A DNA stretch of 64,000 nucleotides from Taudactylus pleione (taxonomy: Eukaryota; Chordata; Amphibia; Anura; Myobatrachidae): positions 5,604,001-5,668,000 of the forward strand of contig JAUIMM010000126.1 in NCBI GenBank assembly GCA_031769625.1. The letters are read 5' to 3'. Under the pieces are notes generated by a model. It did no database searches and was not told the DNA's origin. It worked only from the letters and a program-made list of their open reading frames with translations. Below are positions 1 to 9,851 of this stretch, piece after piece. The first letter of the stretch is position 1. The number at the start of each line of letters is the position of its first letter. A program made the position numbers and the translations under genes.

Positions 1-1543
1 CAAACATAACCCGTGTTGAATTTATAATTTAAAGTGTTTTTTATTGTGATCTAATCATTAAAGTCAGTTAAGTATAAAATATAGGTAGAAAAAAGGAGTG
101 CATGAAGAAATTAGGTGAAATAAGACATGAATTCTCAGGAGAGATAATTTAATAAATTACAGAGTGTGTTGCCACACTAATGACTGTATGGGACTGTCCT
201 AATATTATAGGTTTTATTATAATTATAATACTAGCTCCTCTCTAGGTGTAGCTAGGAATCTTTCCTTCCCTTTCCATCCCTTCGCTTCCCTTCCCTGCGC
301 TCCCTCCCTCCTTCCCTCACCCCACAAACAAAGGTGGTTTTAGACATTTAAACTTTGGTTCATGCAATTTTATGTGCAGTTTTGCCTTTAGTAAAACACA
401 TAATTTCATAAACTTTTATGTCATAATTGAAATGTTTTTTTTTTTTTTTAACTTTTCTTTACAACAGTAGTCACCACACTTCATATAACAAGTTATCAAC
501 AGAAGAGATAGAATACTGATATATCAAGGTATCCAGAAAGTCTACGCTAAAGGAAGCTAAGTTATCACAACACAAATGTCAAATCACTTCATTCTTCTTG
601 TCTTAACTGAAGCCATCATAAAACATATTGTCATTTCAATGAAACTTGTTGAGTACTAGGCAATAACTCACTTTTTACTGTCATCTTGAACTGTTTTTTG
701 TGTTATGTTTGACTTTTCTCAAATAATTTATATTAATAGAAATCAGTCCAATATGTCATAATATACAGAAATAATTTCCAGAGGACAATTCACAAATAAT
801 GAGTCATGATTTGTAACATTAAAGTAAAAAGCCAGGTATTGGGGGATAGTGGTTAGTTTCATTAAAGTAAAAAGGTCCCTATAGAAGTCTATAAACCTTA
901 TGAAAATTATTTTTTTTTATCGCTCCAAATTAGCACATACATAACTAGCTTCAATGGTGGCCTATCTTATGTTGGGTAACCAGTGATTTCTTTTGGGTCA
1001 ATCCTGAAGACATAGGATTTAATTCAAATGTGGATTCAACAAATGTAAATTGTGGAATTTTAAATTAATCAATGACAGTGGCAGTTAGCACTCACAGGTT
1101 GATATCTCTGAATACTTGTATATTAGTTGAACCAGAGGTAAAAACCTAATTCAAATTGTGAAATTAAAAGCCACTTTCTTTTGCTGATTTCTGAAATCTT
1201 TGCTGAGCAGAGCAGACCACATATTTTGAAGATTGGCTCAACTTTAATAACAAATATTGAATTAATAATAATAAAGATCAATGGTCAAAATCAAACTGAA
1301 TTGTTGGTTTACTACTGACTGAGTGCATGACTTGGTTGTGCAGACCTAGAACATTATTATTAATAATAATAATAATAATAATAATAATGTGTGACTGCCT
1401 TTTTTATTATCAGTAATTCTTATTGAGCATTTTTATGAAGAAACATATTAGGTGGAATGCAGAAAGAAGAAAAATGTGACCAAATTTGACAAATAGCAAA
1501 AAAAATTAAAATAAGAAAACATCAAACAGGTCAAAAGATAGTC
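1..1543. other. AT-rich intergenic DNA, no gene seen
   Basis: No open reading frame, RNA gene or recognised transposon. It contains a pyrimidine-rich tract at about 259-320 (repeated CCTTCC/TTCCC) and a pure AAT/ATT trinucleotide microsatellite at about 1350-1388. The remainder looks like ordinary low-complexity AT-rich sequence. Confidence 0.6.
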
Positions 1544-1680
1544 CAGGCCTGGCCAACCTGTGGCTTTCCAGCTGTTGTTAAACTACAAGTTCCAGCATAT
1601 TTTACCAGCTGATCGGTGAAAGGGTATGCTGGGACCTAAAGTTTCACAGCAGTTGGAGAGCCACAGGTTGGCCAGGCCTG
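1544..1680. mobile_element. Palindromic hAT-type MITE, 137 bp
   Basis: The left end CAGGCCTGGCCAACCTGTGG is repeated in inverted orientation at the right end, and most of the element folds on itself. It is flanked by 8-bp imperfect direct repeats (AGATAGTC at 1536-1543 and AGATAGCC at 1681-1688), the target duplication length expected for hAT transposition. Inside is the 'ctacaagttccagca' type motif common in amphibian hAT MITEs. Non-coding. Confidence 0.85.
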
Positions 1681-2777
1681 AGATAGCCTAACGTAATAAT
1701 ATACAATCAAAAAGGAGCAAATATTCATAGAGAGAAATTTACTAAAAATCGTGTTTGGTCGATTTGGCCATATTCTGTGATAAAGGTACGATTTAGCAAA
1801 TCGGGAATTTACTATTGGTTAAATTGCGTGGATATCGCAAACATGACTTTGCAAACCAAATCATGTCAAATCACCATCTAAACAAACATCATCAAAATAA
1901 GATTGGCACTAATCCAAATCATGAATTTACTAAGAATCGAATTTACCAAATTGATGAGACTCGCACCCAAATCGCACTTCAATGCAACTAAGTGAGGATG
2001 CTTTTAAAAGCCCACAAATTCAGTTGCAGCACTCTCTTTCTACTAGCAAGCATGGCTGATGCAGAATGCTTAGTTGTCTGTGCACAGGGACTTATTTCAT
2101 ATGCTCTGCACCAACTGACTGAAAGGGCCCAGGAGCAAGAAACAGAACAGAGGAACCAGCAGGTAGGGGGGCCACAGAGCCTACGTAGGCCTAGGTTCTT
2201 CCGTGGATGGTTAAATCTCAATGCAGTGTCTGATGACAATGTCATACAGATGTTCCATCTCAAATGCAACAGCTTAATGCACCTGTATGACCTTGTCATA
2301 GCTCAGATTGAACAAGACACTGCACGGTCATGAGCCTTATCAGGCCTACACAAACTGCTGATTGTTCTGCACTTCTTTGCTACTGAGAACTTTCAGTCAG
2401 TGACGGGGAGGGTGGTAGACATATTGCAAGTCACCTTTTCCCGCTACCTGGGCAAAGTTCTTGCCGCACTCAAGACCCTCTCCTACACCTATATCTGCTT
2501 TCCTAGCCAGGATTCACAGTGGCATGATGTCAGGTTATCTTTCTATAGGATAGCATGCCTAATATCCTGGGTGCTATAGACTTCACACACATTGAGAAGA
2601 GACCACTTAGGGTGTGTGCCCATGTATATTTAAACAGGCTGGTATGTGATGAAAACCTAAGAACCATGAGTGTTGTGGTTGGCTATCCTGGCTCATGCCA
2701 TAATTCACTTATACTCAGTCAGTTATCCCTCTATACTAAGTTTGAGGTGGGCCAACTGCCAGGGGGATGGTTGATTA

Positions 2778-3456
2778 GTAAGTACACATTGTTCTGGTTA
2801 CTTCCTCACTACACACCTATGGGCCTGATTCAGAGCTGGACGCAATTAGCACTCGCTCATTCAGAAAAAGGGGGTGGCTATTCAAATGAACCTTTCGCTC
2901 TTTGCGGTCTCTATGTCTGAATGAGCGAACAAAACATGCGGATGTTTATTTGAAAAATATGCCCCCTGGCCGCTCGCATCATACGTCATGTCCGCTATTT
3001 ATTAGAGTAATCGAGTACATCGAACAGCGTATGAACTGCTCGCTATTCTTGTGGTTGGTTTTTGCTACCACTATATTGCGAGCAGTTCTGACTATAAAAC
3101 AACCAGGTGACCTGGTCAATGACGCTGCTGTATTAATTATGCACACCCATAAAACGCCCATTTTGACCTTTAAGCTCGCCTGCGTTCGGATCTCCACACC
3201 CCGTTTTCAAGCACATTCCCCTGTTACCACCCACATACGCCTCCTCATGTCACTCAAAGTAGCAGGCATTCGCTAATAGCGAACAAATGATTTTCGGCCG
3301 CACTGACTGGTTCGCGCATGCGTATTAAAAACCGTACGCATGCGCAGATGGGCGAACATCGCTCGGAACGAGCGTACTGCCGCTTACGAGCGGCTCTGAA
3401 TCAGGCCCAATGTTGGCATGTTAACTTTCAAATACCTTTATTTATTTGCTTCACAG
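2778..3456 (+). other. Intron within the Harbinger transposase remnant
   Basis: The donor GTAAGT at 2778-2783 and the acceptor TTTATTTGCTTCACAG ending at 3456 flank non-coding DNA. Removing it joins 'GGWLI' to 'DLQYGCFFWLL', the spacing expected between the PGS and GDSGY blocks of HARBI1-type transposases. Most of the intron is occupied by the MITE at 2821-3408, so the MITE could have entered without disrupting the coding region. Confidence 0.7.
2821..3408. mobile_element. Hairpin-rich MITE (GGGCCTGATTCAGAG family, type C)
   Basis: Terminal inverted repeats GGGCCTGATTCAGAGC (2821) and GCTCTGAATCAGGCCC (ending 3408) bound a non-coding 588-bp element. Internal stem-loops include 2854-2927 (CGCTCATTCAG paired with CTGAATGAGCG), 3033-3088 (GAACTGCTCGC with GCGAGCAGTTC, with a further stem inside), and 3314-3345 (GCGCATGCGTA with TACGCATGCGC). 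Shorter ones lie near 3108 (ACCAGGTGACCTGGT) and 3361. I could not define a target-site duplication. The termini match those of six other elements in this window. Confidence 0.85.
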
Positions 3457-3719
3457 GGGATTTGCAGTATGGATGTTTCTTTTGGCTTCTGACTACATTG
3501 TCGCTTCCTGATAGTCTTGCAAAGCGCAATTACAATGAAGCACAAAAGTCCACTAGATCTGTGATGGAACGTACATTTGGCCTATTAAATTCTAGGTTCC
3601 ACACTCTTGATGAATCTGGAGGAACAATGTTGTATTCATTTGATAAGATCTCCAACATTGTTCTCTACTGCTGTTTGTGCATAATCTGTGCCTTAATCAT
3701 CCAACCATAGTTAAGTAAA

Positions 3720-4366
3720 AGCAATTATTAAGTATGGTCAATGTCAATTGATAAATTAAACACTACTACCCTTTGTCAATTTAAATTTCAAATACACATC
3801 AGCCTACAAATTGTTTTATAGAAAACATCTCTGGAAAACAAACTATTAGAGCGCCTCTGTTTCTGCAGCATATCATTTGCATGCTAATTAGTTACATTGT
3901 TAAAAATGTCACTTATTTAATTAATTATTTTATGGTGTGCTATAAACAAAATACAATTTAGTAAATTATAACAGGTTTTATAGACTAATTGAAAAGTAAT
4001 AAAACAGTGAACATTTAGTTAACAACCTGGCGCCTATAGCACCTCTCTGTAGGACATGATGCTGGGCCAGTCACTGTGCAGCGGTGAGTCAGGGGTAATG
4101 CTCTCAGCCAATGAAAATTAGTTTTACTTAACATTTTTGCATTTATGTATTGATTTAAACAATAATTTATTGCCTACAAAATTAAAATGTGAAAATAAAA
4201 TTATTAATGTATTTAATGGTAAGAAATATCTTGTGTACTGCATAGCACAGGGGTTCTTAACCAGGGGTACCTCTACCCCCTTGGGGTGCAAACTAATCAA
4301 GCTGGGTGGACAACCTACCCCAAATAGTTTCATACATAGTAATTTTTACTTTTTTTGCTTGTACAA
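3720..4366. other. Non-coding DNA, AT-rich, with a short repeat fragment
   Basis: No credible gene. About 4243-4330 resembles one end of a hAT-type MITE ('caggggttcttaacc'), but I see no matching second end. The remainder is AT-rich unique-looking sequence, possibly including the decayed 3' part of the Harbinger element. Confidence 0.4.
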
Positions 4367-4423
4367 GGGCCCTGATTCAGAGCCGGACGCTCTGACCAGA
4401 GCGCTTGCTCTGAATCAGGGCCC
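4367..4423. repeat. Terminal hairpin of MITE A1
   Basis: GGGCCCTGATTCAGAGC pairs perfectly with GCTCTGAATCAGGGCCC, enclosing a smaller stem around 'gctctgaccagagc'. The transposon end thus carries its own inverted copy about 40 bp inside the element. Confidence 0.9.
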
Positions 4424-4587
4424 ACCTCCATAAATATGGAGCATCCTCCTGGACGCTCGTATAGCTGTGGGTCACCACCCACAGCATATACGAGCGTGCA
4501 GGGTGATGGTCGTGATGGTCTTGACCATCGTGACCATCGCCACTGCGAGCAGAAGCCTGCGGTTGAGTTTCTCAACCGCAAGGCCAG

Positions 4588-4651
4588 GAGTGATTTTGGC
4601 TCTATCAGAGCCAAAATCACTCCCACTGACATCACTAGTGATGTCAGTGGG
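4588..4651. repeat. Two abutting perfect palindromes
   Basis: 4588-4622 is a 35-bp hairpin with perfect 16-bp arms (GAGTGATTTTGGCTCT) and a 3-nt loop. 4622-4651 is a 30-bp perfect palindrome centred on ACTAGT. The two share their boundary base, with no spacer between them. Confidence 0.95.
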
Positions 4652-4723
4652 GCCGGCTTCTGACGGTAGGCGTTCCCTTGGGAACGCCTCCATCTGGGAA
4701 GCACGCCCCCGGCACGCCCACCA

Positions 4724-4765
4724 AAGGGGGCGTGCTGTCAATCAACATCGACAGCACGCCCCCTT
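4724..4765. repeat. 16-bp-arm hairpin with 10-nt loop
   Basis: AAGGGGGCGTGCTGTC pairs with GACAGCACGCCCCCTT around a 10-nt loop 'aatcaacatc'. The equivalent hairpin at 12187-12234 has 19-bp perfect arms and almost the same loop. Confidence 0.95.
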
Positions 4766-5186
4766 GTGAAAATATGCTAATAACTGCAATCGCACTGCCG
4801 TTGCAGGCCAAAATAAAGATGCCCACTTCCCCTCTCTCACATCCTTAATACATTGCAAGTCTGCGAAAACATTGGTACCATCGAGTAACATCGGAGCCTC
4901 ATGCTCAATTACACAAGGTCAGACCTTACTCAGAAATTGCTAAACTTCCTGTACACAGTGAGAGCTAAGCTGTTTATGCCATTGTAGTGGCTAATTTATG
5001 CACGCCCCTGTAACGGCGTTCAAACGCACAGGCACGCCTGCATTTCGCCGACCACCCACGATGCGATCGCAGTGATGCCTTCACACATTGCAATGCATAG
5101 GCATGCGCAGAGCGCAACATTCAGCCCTCTGCATGCATAATCGCATCTGTGGTCTGCGCTGAATCAGGCCACGTTTTGGATACTGG

Positions 5187-5413
5187 GGAAGTCCTGTATG
5201 CAACAAGAACAGATGGCACTCACCAACAGCCAGTAATTTATTTTATTCCATATCTCACATGGGTGAATAGCTTTAATCGATGTTTCAACCCGGAGGACCT
5301 TTGTCAAGATAATCATCACTTGTACTCAGTAACCAGTTGTTTCATCAACACACGTGTATCACCCGTGGCATCATAACATGTATTAAACATGAAGTCCCCA
5401 TTTATACCATACC
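5187..5413 (-). repeat. PLE1 left terminal arm (pLTR)
   Basis: This is the reverse complement of 8218-8446 over its whole length, with scattered substitutions. In the sense of the ORF it carries a hammerhead-like core (reverse complement of about 5282-5309), in which a TTGACAA box and a GGTCC/GGGTT stem precede GAAAC. Confidence 0.85.
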
Positions 5414-6023
5414 TGTTACCACCGCGCACCAAGTCCCACATGAAACACATCACGGAAGTGACGAACACTTCCTGTCATGTAGCACAAACATCTCACTACG
5501 TCACGGCGCATTGCTATGCGACCCAAGGATGCTAGTCTCAGATGTGCTGCGGGCACATGACCTATTAGTCAGCACACATAGTGCGCTGTGTCTCAGCGCG
5601 TTGCTAGGCACCTTAGAAGCCACTTATCTAGCTCACAGAGCTTATGCAAGGCTAACGTCACCTATCAACAGTGTGACAGCCAAATAAACAAACATCAAAT
5701 GTTGTGCCACTGATGTGCATAAAGGGGTAGTTTACACAGTGTTATACATCATACTTTGCAAACCCCAAATATACTAATAGCAAAAGTTGGCACACATGAT
5801 CCTAATCATGGCAGATATCAAAGGCAGGATGCAAATGAGGACCTATGATACACAATGAAATACCAATACAAATATAAAAATACACTTATAATAAAAAAGA
5901 TCTCTAGTCCAAAAAGGGACTATTATGATGACCCACTGTCACTGTCAAGAACCTTGTAACCTATTTCAGAAATATAGTCATTGGATTGGACTCATTTAAT
6001 CCACGCGGGGTTAGAGTCCCAAG

Positions 6024-8220
6024 TCAAAAAATCCACCGACTTTCTAGTTTATGCAATTTGAGTACCCAATCCCCTCCCCTTATGGGGTGTGGTACCCAGT
6101 CAATTAGTCTACACTTCAGAGTCGCTACCTGATGGTTCAACTTCCAAAAGTGTAAGGCAACTGGTTTGTCTGATACTCCTGAGGTTAGGGATTGGTGGAG
6201 GGATAGTCTATGATTAGCCATCCTTTCACTGAAGCATCGTGTGGTCATGCCTACATATCCCAACCCACACGGGCATGTGAGTAGGTATATGACATGATCC
6301 ATAGTACACATTAGCTTGTACCTAATCTTTATCTGATGCCCAGTCAGAGGATGTGGGAAAGAGGGACCCGTCTACATTGCGTTGCAGGTGACGCATCCCG
6401 TACACCTGTAGCATCCAGGTTTCTGGCTATATAGCCAAGTAGGCATATATTCTGGTGTAGGTCTCAATGTAGTCCTCAATAACATCTCTTTGAGGTTAGG
6501 TCCTCTCTTATAAGACATCAGGGGTGCTCGCACACCGACCGCTTCCAGCTTTTTGTCTGAGGAAACAACAGGCCAGTGTATTCTCAACGTTTTCTTGACC
6601 AATGATGTCTTGTTATCATATGTACTCACATATACCATCCGATCATGTTTTTCCACAGTGTTTCCTTGTATTCCCATAAAGGCATGACGGGCTTTGGCTT
6701 TGGTGAGGCACGTCTGTATCACATCTTTTTATAGCCCCGTTCATTGAATTTCATCGTCATCTCGGTCAGTTGTTCTTCCATTCTAACACTATCTGTGTTA
6801 TTGTGAAGGACCCGAAGATATTGTGAAATTGGTAGACTTTCCAATAAATTAATAGGATGAAAGCTCGTAGCTTGCAATATAGTATTCCTATCAGTGGCTT
6901 TTGTGTACAAGGTAGTTCCCAGCTGGTTTCCATCCTTGTAAATTGAAAGATCTAAAAAATTGACCTTCGCAACATCAATTTGGTAGGTAAATCTCCCTGG
7001 GTTATAAAAACAGTTCAAGTGGGTCATCATATGAATAAAACTCTCTTGAGTGTGCTCCAAATTAAAAAATATATCGTCTATAAATCTCTTGAAGAAGAGT
7101 ATCTTGTCCTGGAACCGTGCGGATATCTCAGTAGATTCATACTCCGCTATGTAGATGTTCGCATAGGCCGGAGTGAGATTAGAACCCATCACTGTTCCAG
7201 AACGTTGCAAGTAATAATCCCTCCCATACATGAAGGAATTATTACTCAAAATCAATTGCACCAACTCCAATACATATTCAATTGGGGGATGATTGAATCC
7301 CTCATCACCCCTCCAACTCCTGATTAGTGAAGTACGAAGGGCATCAAGGCCTCCTTTGTCGGGAATTATAGTGTACAATGAACATACGTCCATTGTCACC
7401 AAATACACATGCGATGGAACATCACCAATTGCTTTCAATTTCACCAAAAAATCACCTGTATCTCTGATGTAGCTCATATTGTTAACCACAATGGGTTGTA
7501 ACAATGAGTCTACATAGACTGCTAATGGTTGTAATGTGGAATCTCTAGCAGAGATTATTGGCCTACCTGGTGGGTGCACAGGATCTTTGTGCACTTTCGG
7601 CAATGTGTAAATAATCAGACTCACCGGGTAATCAACCCTTAGATAGTCAGCCAGCTCCTTCCCCAACCATCCATTGGAGTATCCCAAATCTATCAACTTG
7701 TCTGCTTTGTTCTTTATCTCCTGCATTGGGTTATAATGCAATTTAAATATTCTCATAGGCCAACTGTCGTAGAATTTCCACATTATAATCCGACCAATTT
7801 TGAACCACCACCACTCCCCCTTTGTCAGCCGGTCTATACACAAGATCAGCATTATTACGTAGGGAGCGTAGGGCCAACCTTTCATCTTTGGTCAAGTTAT
7901 CAAATACATGGGGGCCCTGACTGTTAGTAACATCTTGTTCAGTCAGTTTCATAAATGTACGGAGACTCGGATTCATGGATTGAGGATCAAAGGAGGACGG
8001 CTTTTTTAATCTATTATTAACCTGTTGTTCACCTTCAACACCAGGAAACAATTCCTTCAATCTGATTTTACGTCCAAACCTGTAATGTTGAACCCCCCAT
8101 TCAAATGCATTATGTCTAAATGTTGGTACAAAGGATAAACGCCTGGACAGAACACTAATTTCAGGTCCCGATAATGGGGTGGACGACAGGTTAAAGACAA
8201 GATCTAAGTTCTTCTGCGGT
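6024..8220 (-). pseudogene. PLE1 reverse transcriptase / GIY-YIG endonuclease, broken
   Basis: The product would copy element RNA at a nick made by its own GIY-YIG domain. Reading on the minus strand from about 8220: an N-terminal block (NLSSTPLSGPE and RLSFVPT by translation), then VYRPADKGGVVVV (about 7850-7810). RT motifs follow: TLPKVHK, RPIISA, LVTMDVCSLYT, GTVMGSNLTPAYANIY, the catalytic FKRFIDDIFF (about 7100), and VNFLDLSIY. After these come a Cys cluster (CYRCTGCVTC, near 6380-6410) and the endonuclease DHVIYLLTCPCGLGYVGMTTR (about 6300-6240). One frameshift lies between 7743 and 7885, another at about 6720, and a stop at about 6370. No start codon is evident; translation may begin in or near the right arm. 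All key catalytic residues I can see remain. Confidence 0.85.
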
Positions 8221-8446
8221 ATGGTATAAATGGGGACTTCGTGTTTAATACATGTTATGATGCCACGGGTGATACACGTGTGTTAGTGATACAACTGGTT
8301 ACTGAGTACAAGTGATGATTATCTTGACAAAGGTCCTCCGGGATCGAAACGTCGATTAAAGCTATTCACCCATGTGACATATGGAATAAAAGAAATTACT
8401 GGCTGTTGGTGAGTGCCCTCTGTTCTTGTTGCATACAGGACTTCCT
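8218..8446 (+). repeat. PLE1 right terminal arm (inverted pLTR) with hammerhead-like core
   Basis: Inverted copy of 5187-5413. On the plus strand 8324-8350 reads TTGACAA, then GGTCC (8332-8336) paired with GGATC (8341-8345) around a 4-nt loop, then GAAAC. This is the layout of hammerhead core box 1, stem II and core box 2. Box 1 departs from the canonical CUGANGA, so activity is doubtful. Confidence 0.8.
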
Positions 8447-8990
8447 TTGGATATATTGGGACTTATTGCTCGTCTTGGGAGGTTGCACCCCGCTGTTGGA
8501 CCTACTGGACGTGAGTGCAGGACTACTGGATTTATATATATATATATATATATATAAATATATATAAATATACACTATATATGTATATATGTATTGGTGG
8601 TGGCATTACTGTATCTGCTTGGGGGCACCAGCCAAAATCTTGAGCACCAAATTGGCTTGGGCCGGCTCTGGTGGTGTTGGTGCAGGTGAGGGGTTTAAAC
8701 TGCTACTAGTGCTACATGTGGCCTCAGGAAAGTGACTCATAATTATGGCACTAAAACTTTTCATGTTTTGAGTCATATCCCTAAGATCATTGGTTTGAGT
8801 CTGGAACATGCATAAAAAACTGTCATTAAAACTAGTGTTAGCACTAGTTTGGCCCTCAAGTATTCTCGTCAACATTTCTAAATTACCAGTTAAATTGGTA
8901 TTAAGCCTACTTACATTTTCACTTAGGCTAAAAATGACTAGTGTTTATGGCGGAAAGCCTGCTGTCATGCTTATGCAAGTACAGTAGGAA
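8447..8990. other. Non-coding DNA with TA microsatellite and one unrecognised ORF
   Basis: A TA-rich microsatellite lies at about 8530-8596. A minus-strand frame at 8606-8875 (89 residues, Ser/Pro/Thr-rich near its end: SSSLNPSPAPTPPEP) has acceptable amino-acid texture, but I do not recognise it. It might be the tail of a Harbinger accessory ORF. No other feature. Confidence 0.35.
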
Positions 8991-9851
8991 ATATTGTATT
9001 TTCACATTTCCATGCAGCCATAGCTGCTCTTACCTTTTTTGCTTCACATTACACTTTTCTCATTATGGCGATGCCCTGGGGTGGCTCGGCTGCGCCGATT
9101 TAGGGGTGTCCTGCGCTCTGGATTTGAACCTTAGTATGTTAGGGACCTACCCTAAAGAAGTTACCTGGATACAGTGGGTAGGCCTAAAACCTTGGCCATG
9201 ATTATGCTAAAAACCTATATTGGTTGCACAATTTTATTGCATAATGTATTTATATATAATCAGTAATTTGGAGTTGTGCAGATCTGTCTGTTCCTGTGCC
9301 TGCAAGAAGTCTCAACAGGTAGCACCTCATATATATATATTCAGGGTGTGCAGTCCAGGAATCTTTTCTATACGTTCCATTTAATGTGCTTTATTGCACA
9401 CCTGAGTCAAAGGAGACGCCTTCAGCCTGGACTAGCACCCCTCCCTTATTGGTTTAAAAGCATGGAGTCTGGTATTGTATATGCACACTAGTAATAGGCA
9501 CAATTTTAGGTAAGTCCTACAAGTTATATACTGTAGTGCAACTTTGGGTTGATTTTTGGGGCGTGGGTCCCCTGGATTGCTTTGGTTAGTCTGCTTCAGG
9601 GCATCACATTATAACACATTCTTTCTTTTTTGCACTATTTTAACACTTTACTGGTTGTTTTTATTATATTTGTATTTTCACCTTTCCATGCAGCCAATAG
9701 CTGCTCTTACCTTTCTTACTTCACATTTCACTTTACTCATTATGTCACCCCATTATGCATTATGGGGTGGCATAATGCATAATGCATAAGGTAATTATAT
9801 ATAATCAGTAATTTGGAGTTGTGCACCTGTGATTTGTCTGTTCCTGTGCAC
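8991..9851 (+). repeat. Direct repeat pair about 0.6 kb apart
   Basis: The segments 8991-9066 and 9666-9745 share a long near-identical stretch (TTTCCATGCAGCC...GCTGCTCTTACCTTT...TCATTATG). The segments 9250-9303 and 9797-9851 share TATATAATCAGTAATTTGGA and the following 'gtctgttcctgtgc'. Their order is the same in both halves, so this looks like an internal duplication of one repeat unit with later insertions. The family is not identified. Confidence 0.6.

Larger units (their letters stand above)
1992..3710 (+). pseudogene. PIF/Harbinger transposase pseudogene with an intron
   Basis: The product would be a DDE nuclease that cuts and inserts Harbinger elements at TTA-like sites. The N-terminal part (1992-2333) resembles the HARBI1 leader region. 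A TGA at 2332 interrupts it, but the reading frame continues to about 2550 with recognisable helix-turn-helix-like sequence. A +1/-1 shift then leads into the catalytic core (2555 on). All three acidic positions are visible: D in GAIDFTHI, D in RDLQYG (normally GDSGY), and E in MERTFGLL. Between the first two the frame runs into a GTAAGT donor at 2778 and resumes after a polypyrimidine-CACAG acceptor ending at 3456. That splits the gene with a 679-bp intron and restores the family alignment. At least one stop and one frameshift make the gene dead. Its partner Myb-like gene is not seen beside it. Confidence 0.8.
1735..3975 (+). mobile_element. Decayed PIF/Harbinger transposon
   Basis: The element is recognised from its transposase remains at 1992-3710. 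A left terminus is suggested near 1737, where 'aaatttactaaa' resembles the Harbinger-like end seen at 18165-18183. A possible inverted counterpart 'tttagtaaatt' lies near 3957-3968. The ends are therefore approximate and no TTA target duplication was verified. A younger MITE (2821-3408) lies within the transposase intron. Confidence 0.55.
4367..5170. mobile_element. Composite hairpin-chain MITE (types A+B)
   Basis: The ends are GGGCCCTGATTCAGAGC (4367) and GCTGAATCAGGCC (ending 5170). The first half (about 4367-4770) is a chain of hairpins shared with 11871-12382 and 44526-48173. The second half (about 4771-5170) aligns in reverse orientation with the separate element at 41626-42152, for example the stretches 'cagtggctaatttatgcacgccc' type and 'ggtcagac...actcagaaattgc'. 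The element therefore looks chimeric, joining two subfamilies that share one terminal repeat. Non-coding; the short frames across it are created by the palindromes. Confidence 0.8.
5187..8446 (-). mobile_element. Penelope-like element PLE1 with inverted terminal arms
   Basis: A minus-strand Penelope-like retroelement bounded by inverted arms (5187-5413 and 8218-8446). The single decayed ORF has the standard order: N-terminal block with ADKGG, reverse transcriptase with FIDD, then a Cys-rich segment and a GIY-YIG endonuclease. The left arm follows the 3' end of the ORF and the right arm lies just upstream of the coding start, as described for pLTRs of Penelope-like elements. It lies 16 bp from the end of MITE A1/B1. 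I saw no clear target-site duplication. Confidence 0.85.

Noticed and set aside
2821..2825. Target-site duplications for the GGGCCTGATTCAGAG family
   Set aside because: Flanks of the seven copies do not agree on any length or sequence, so I did not assign the family to a transposase class.
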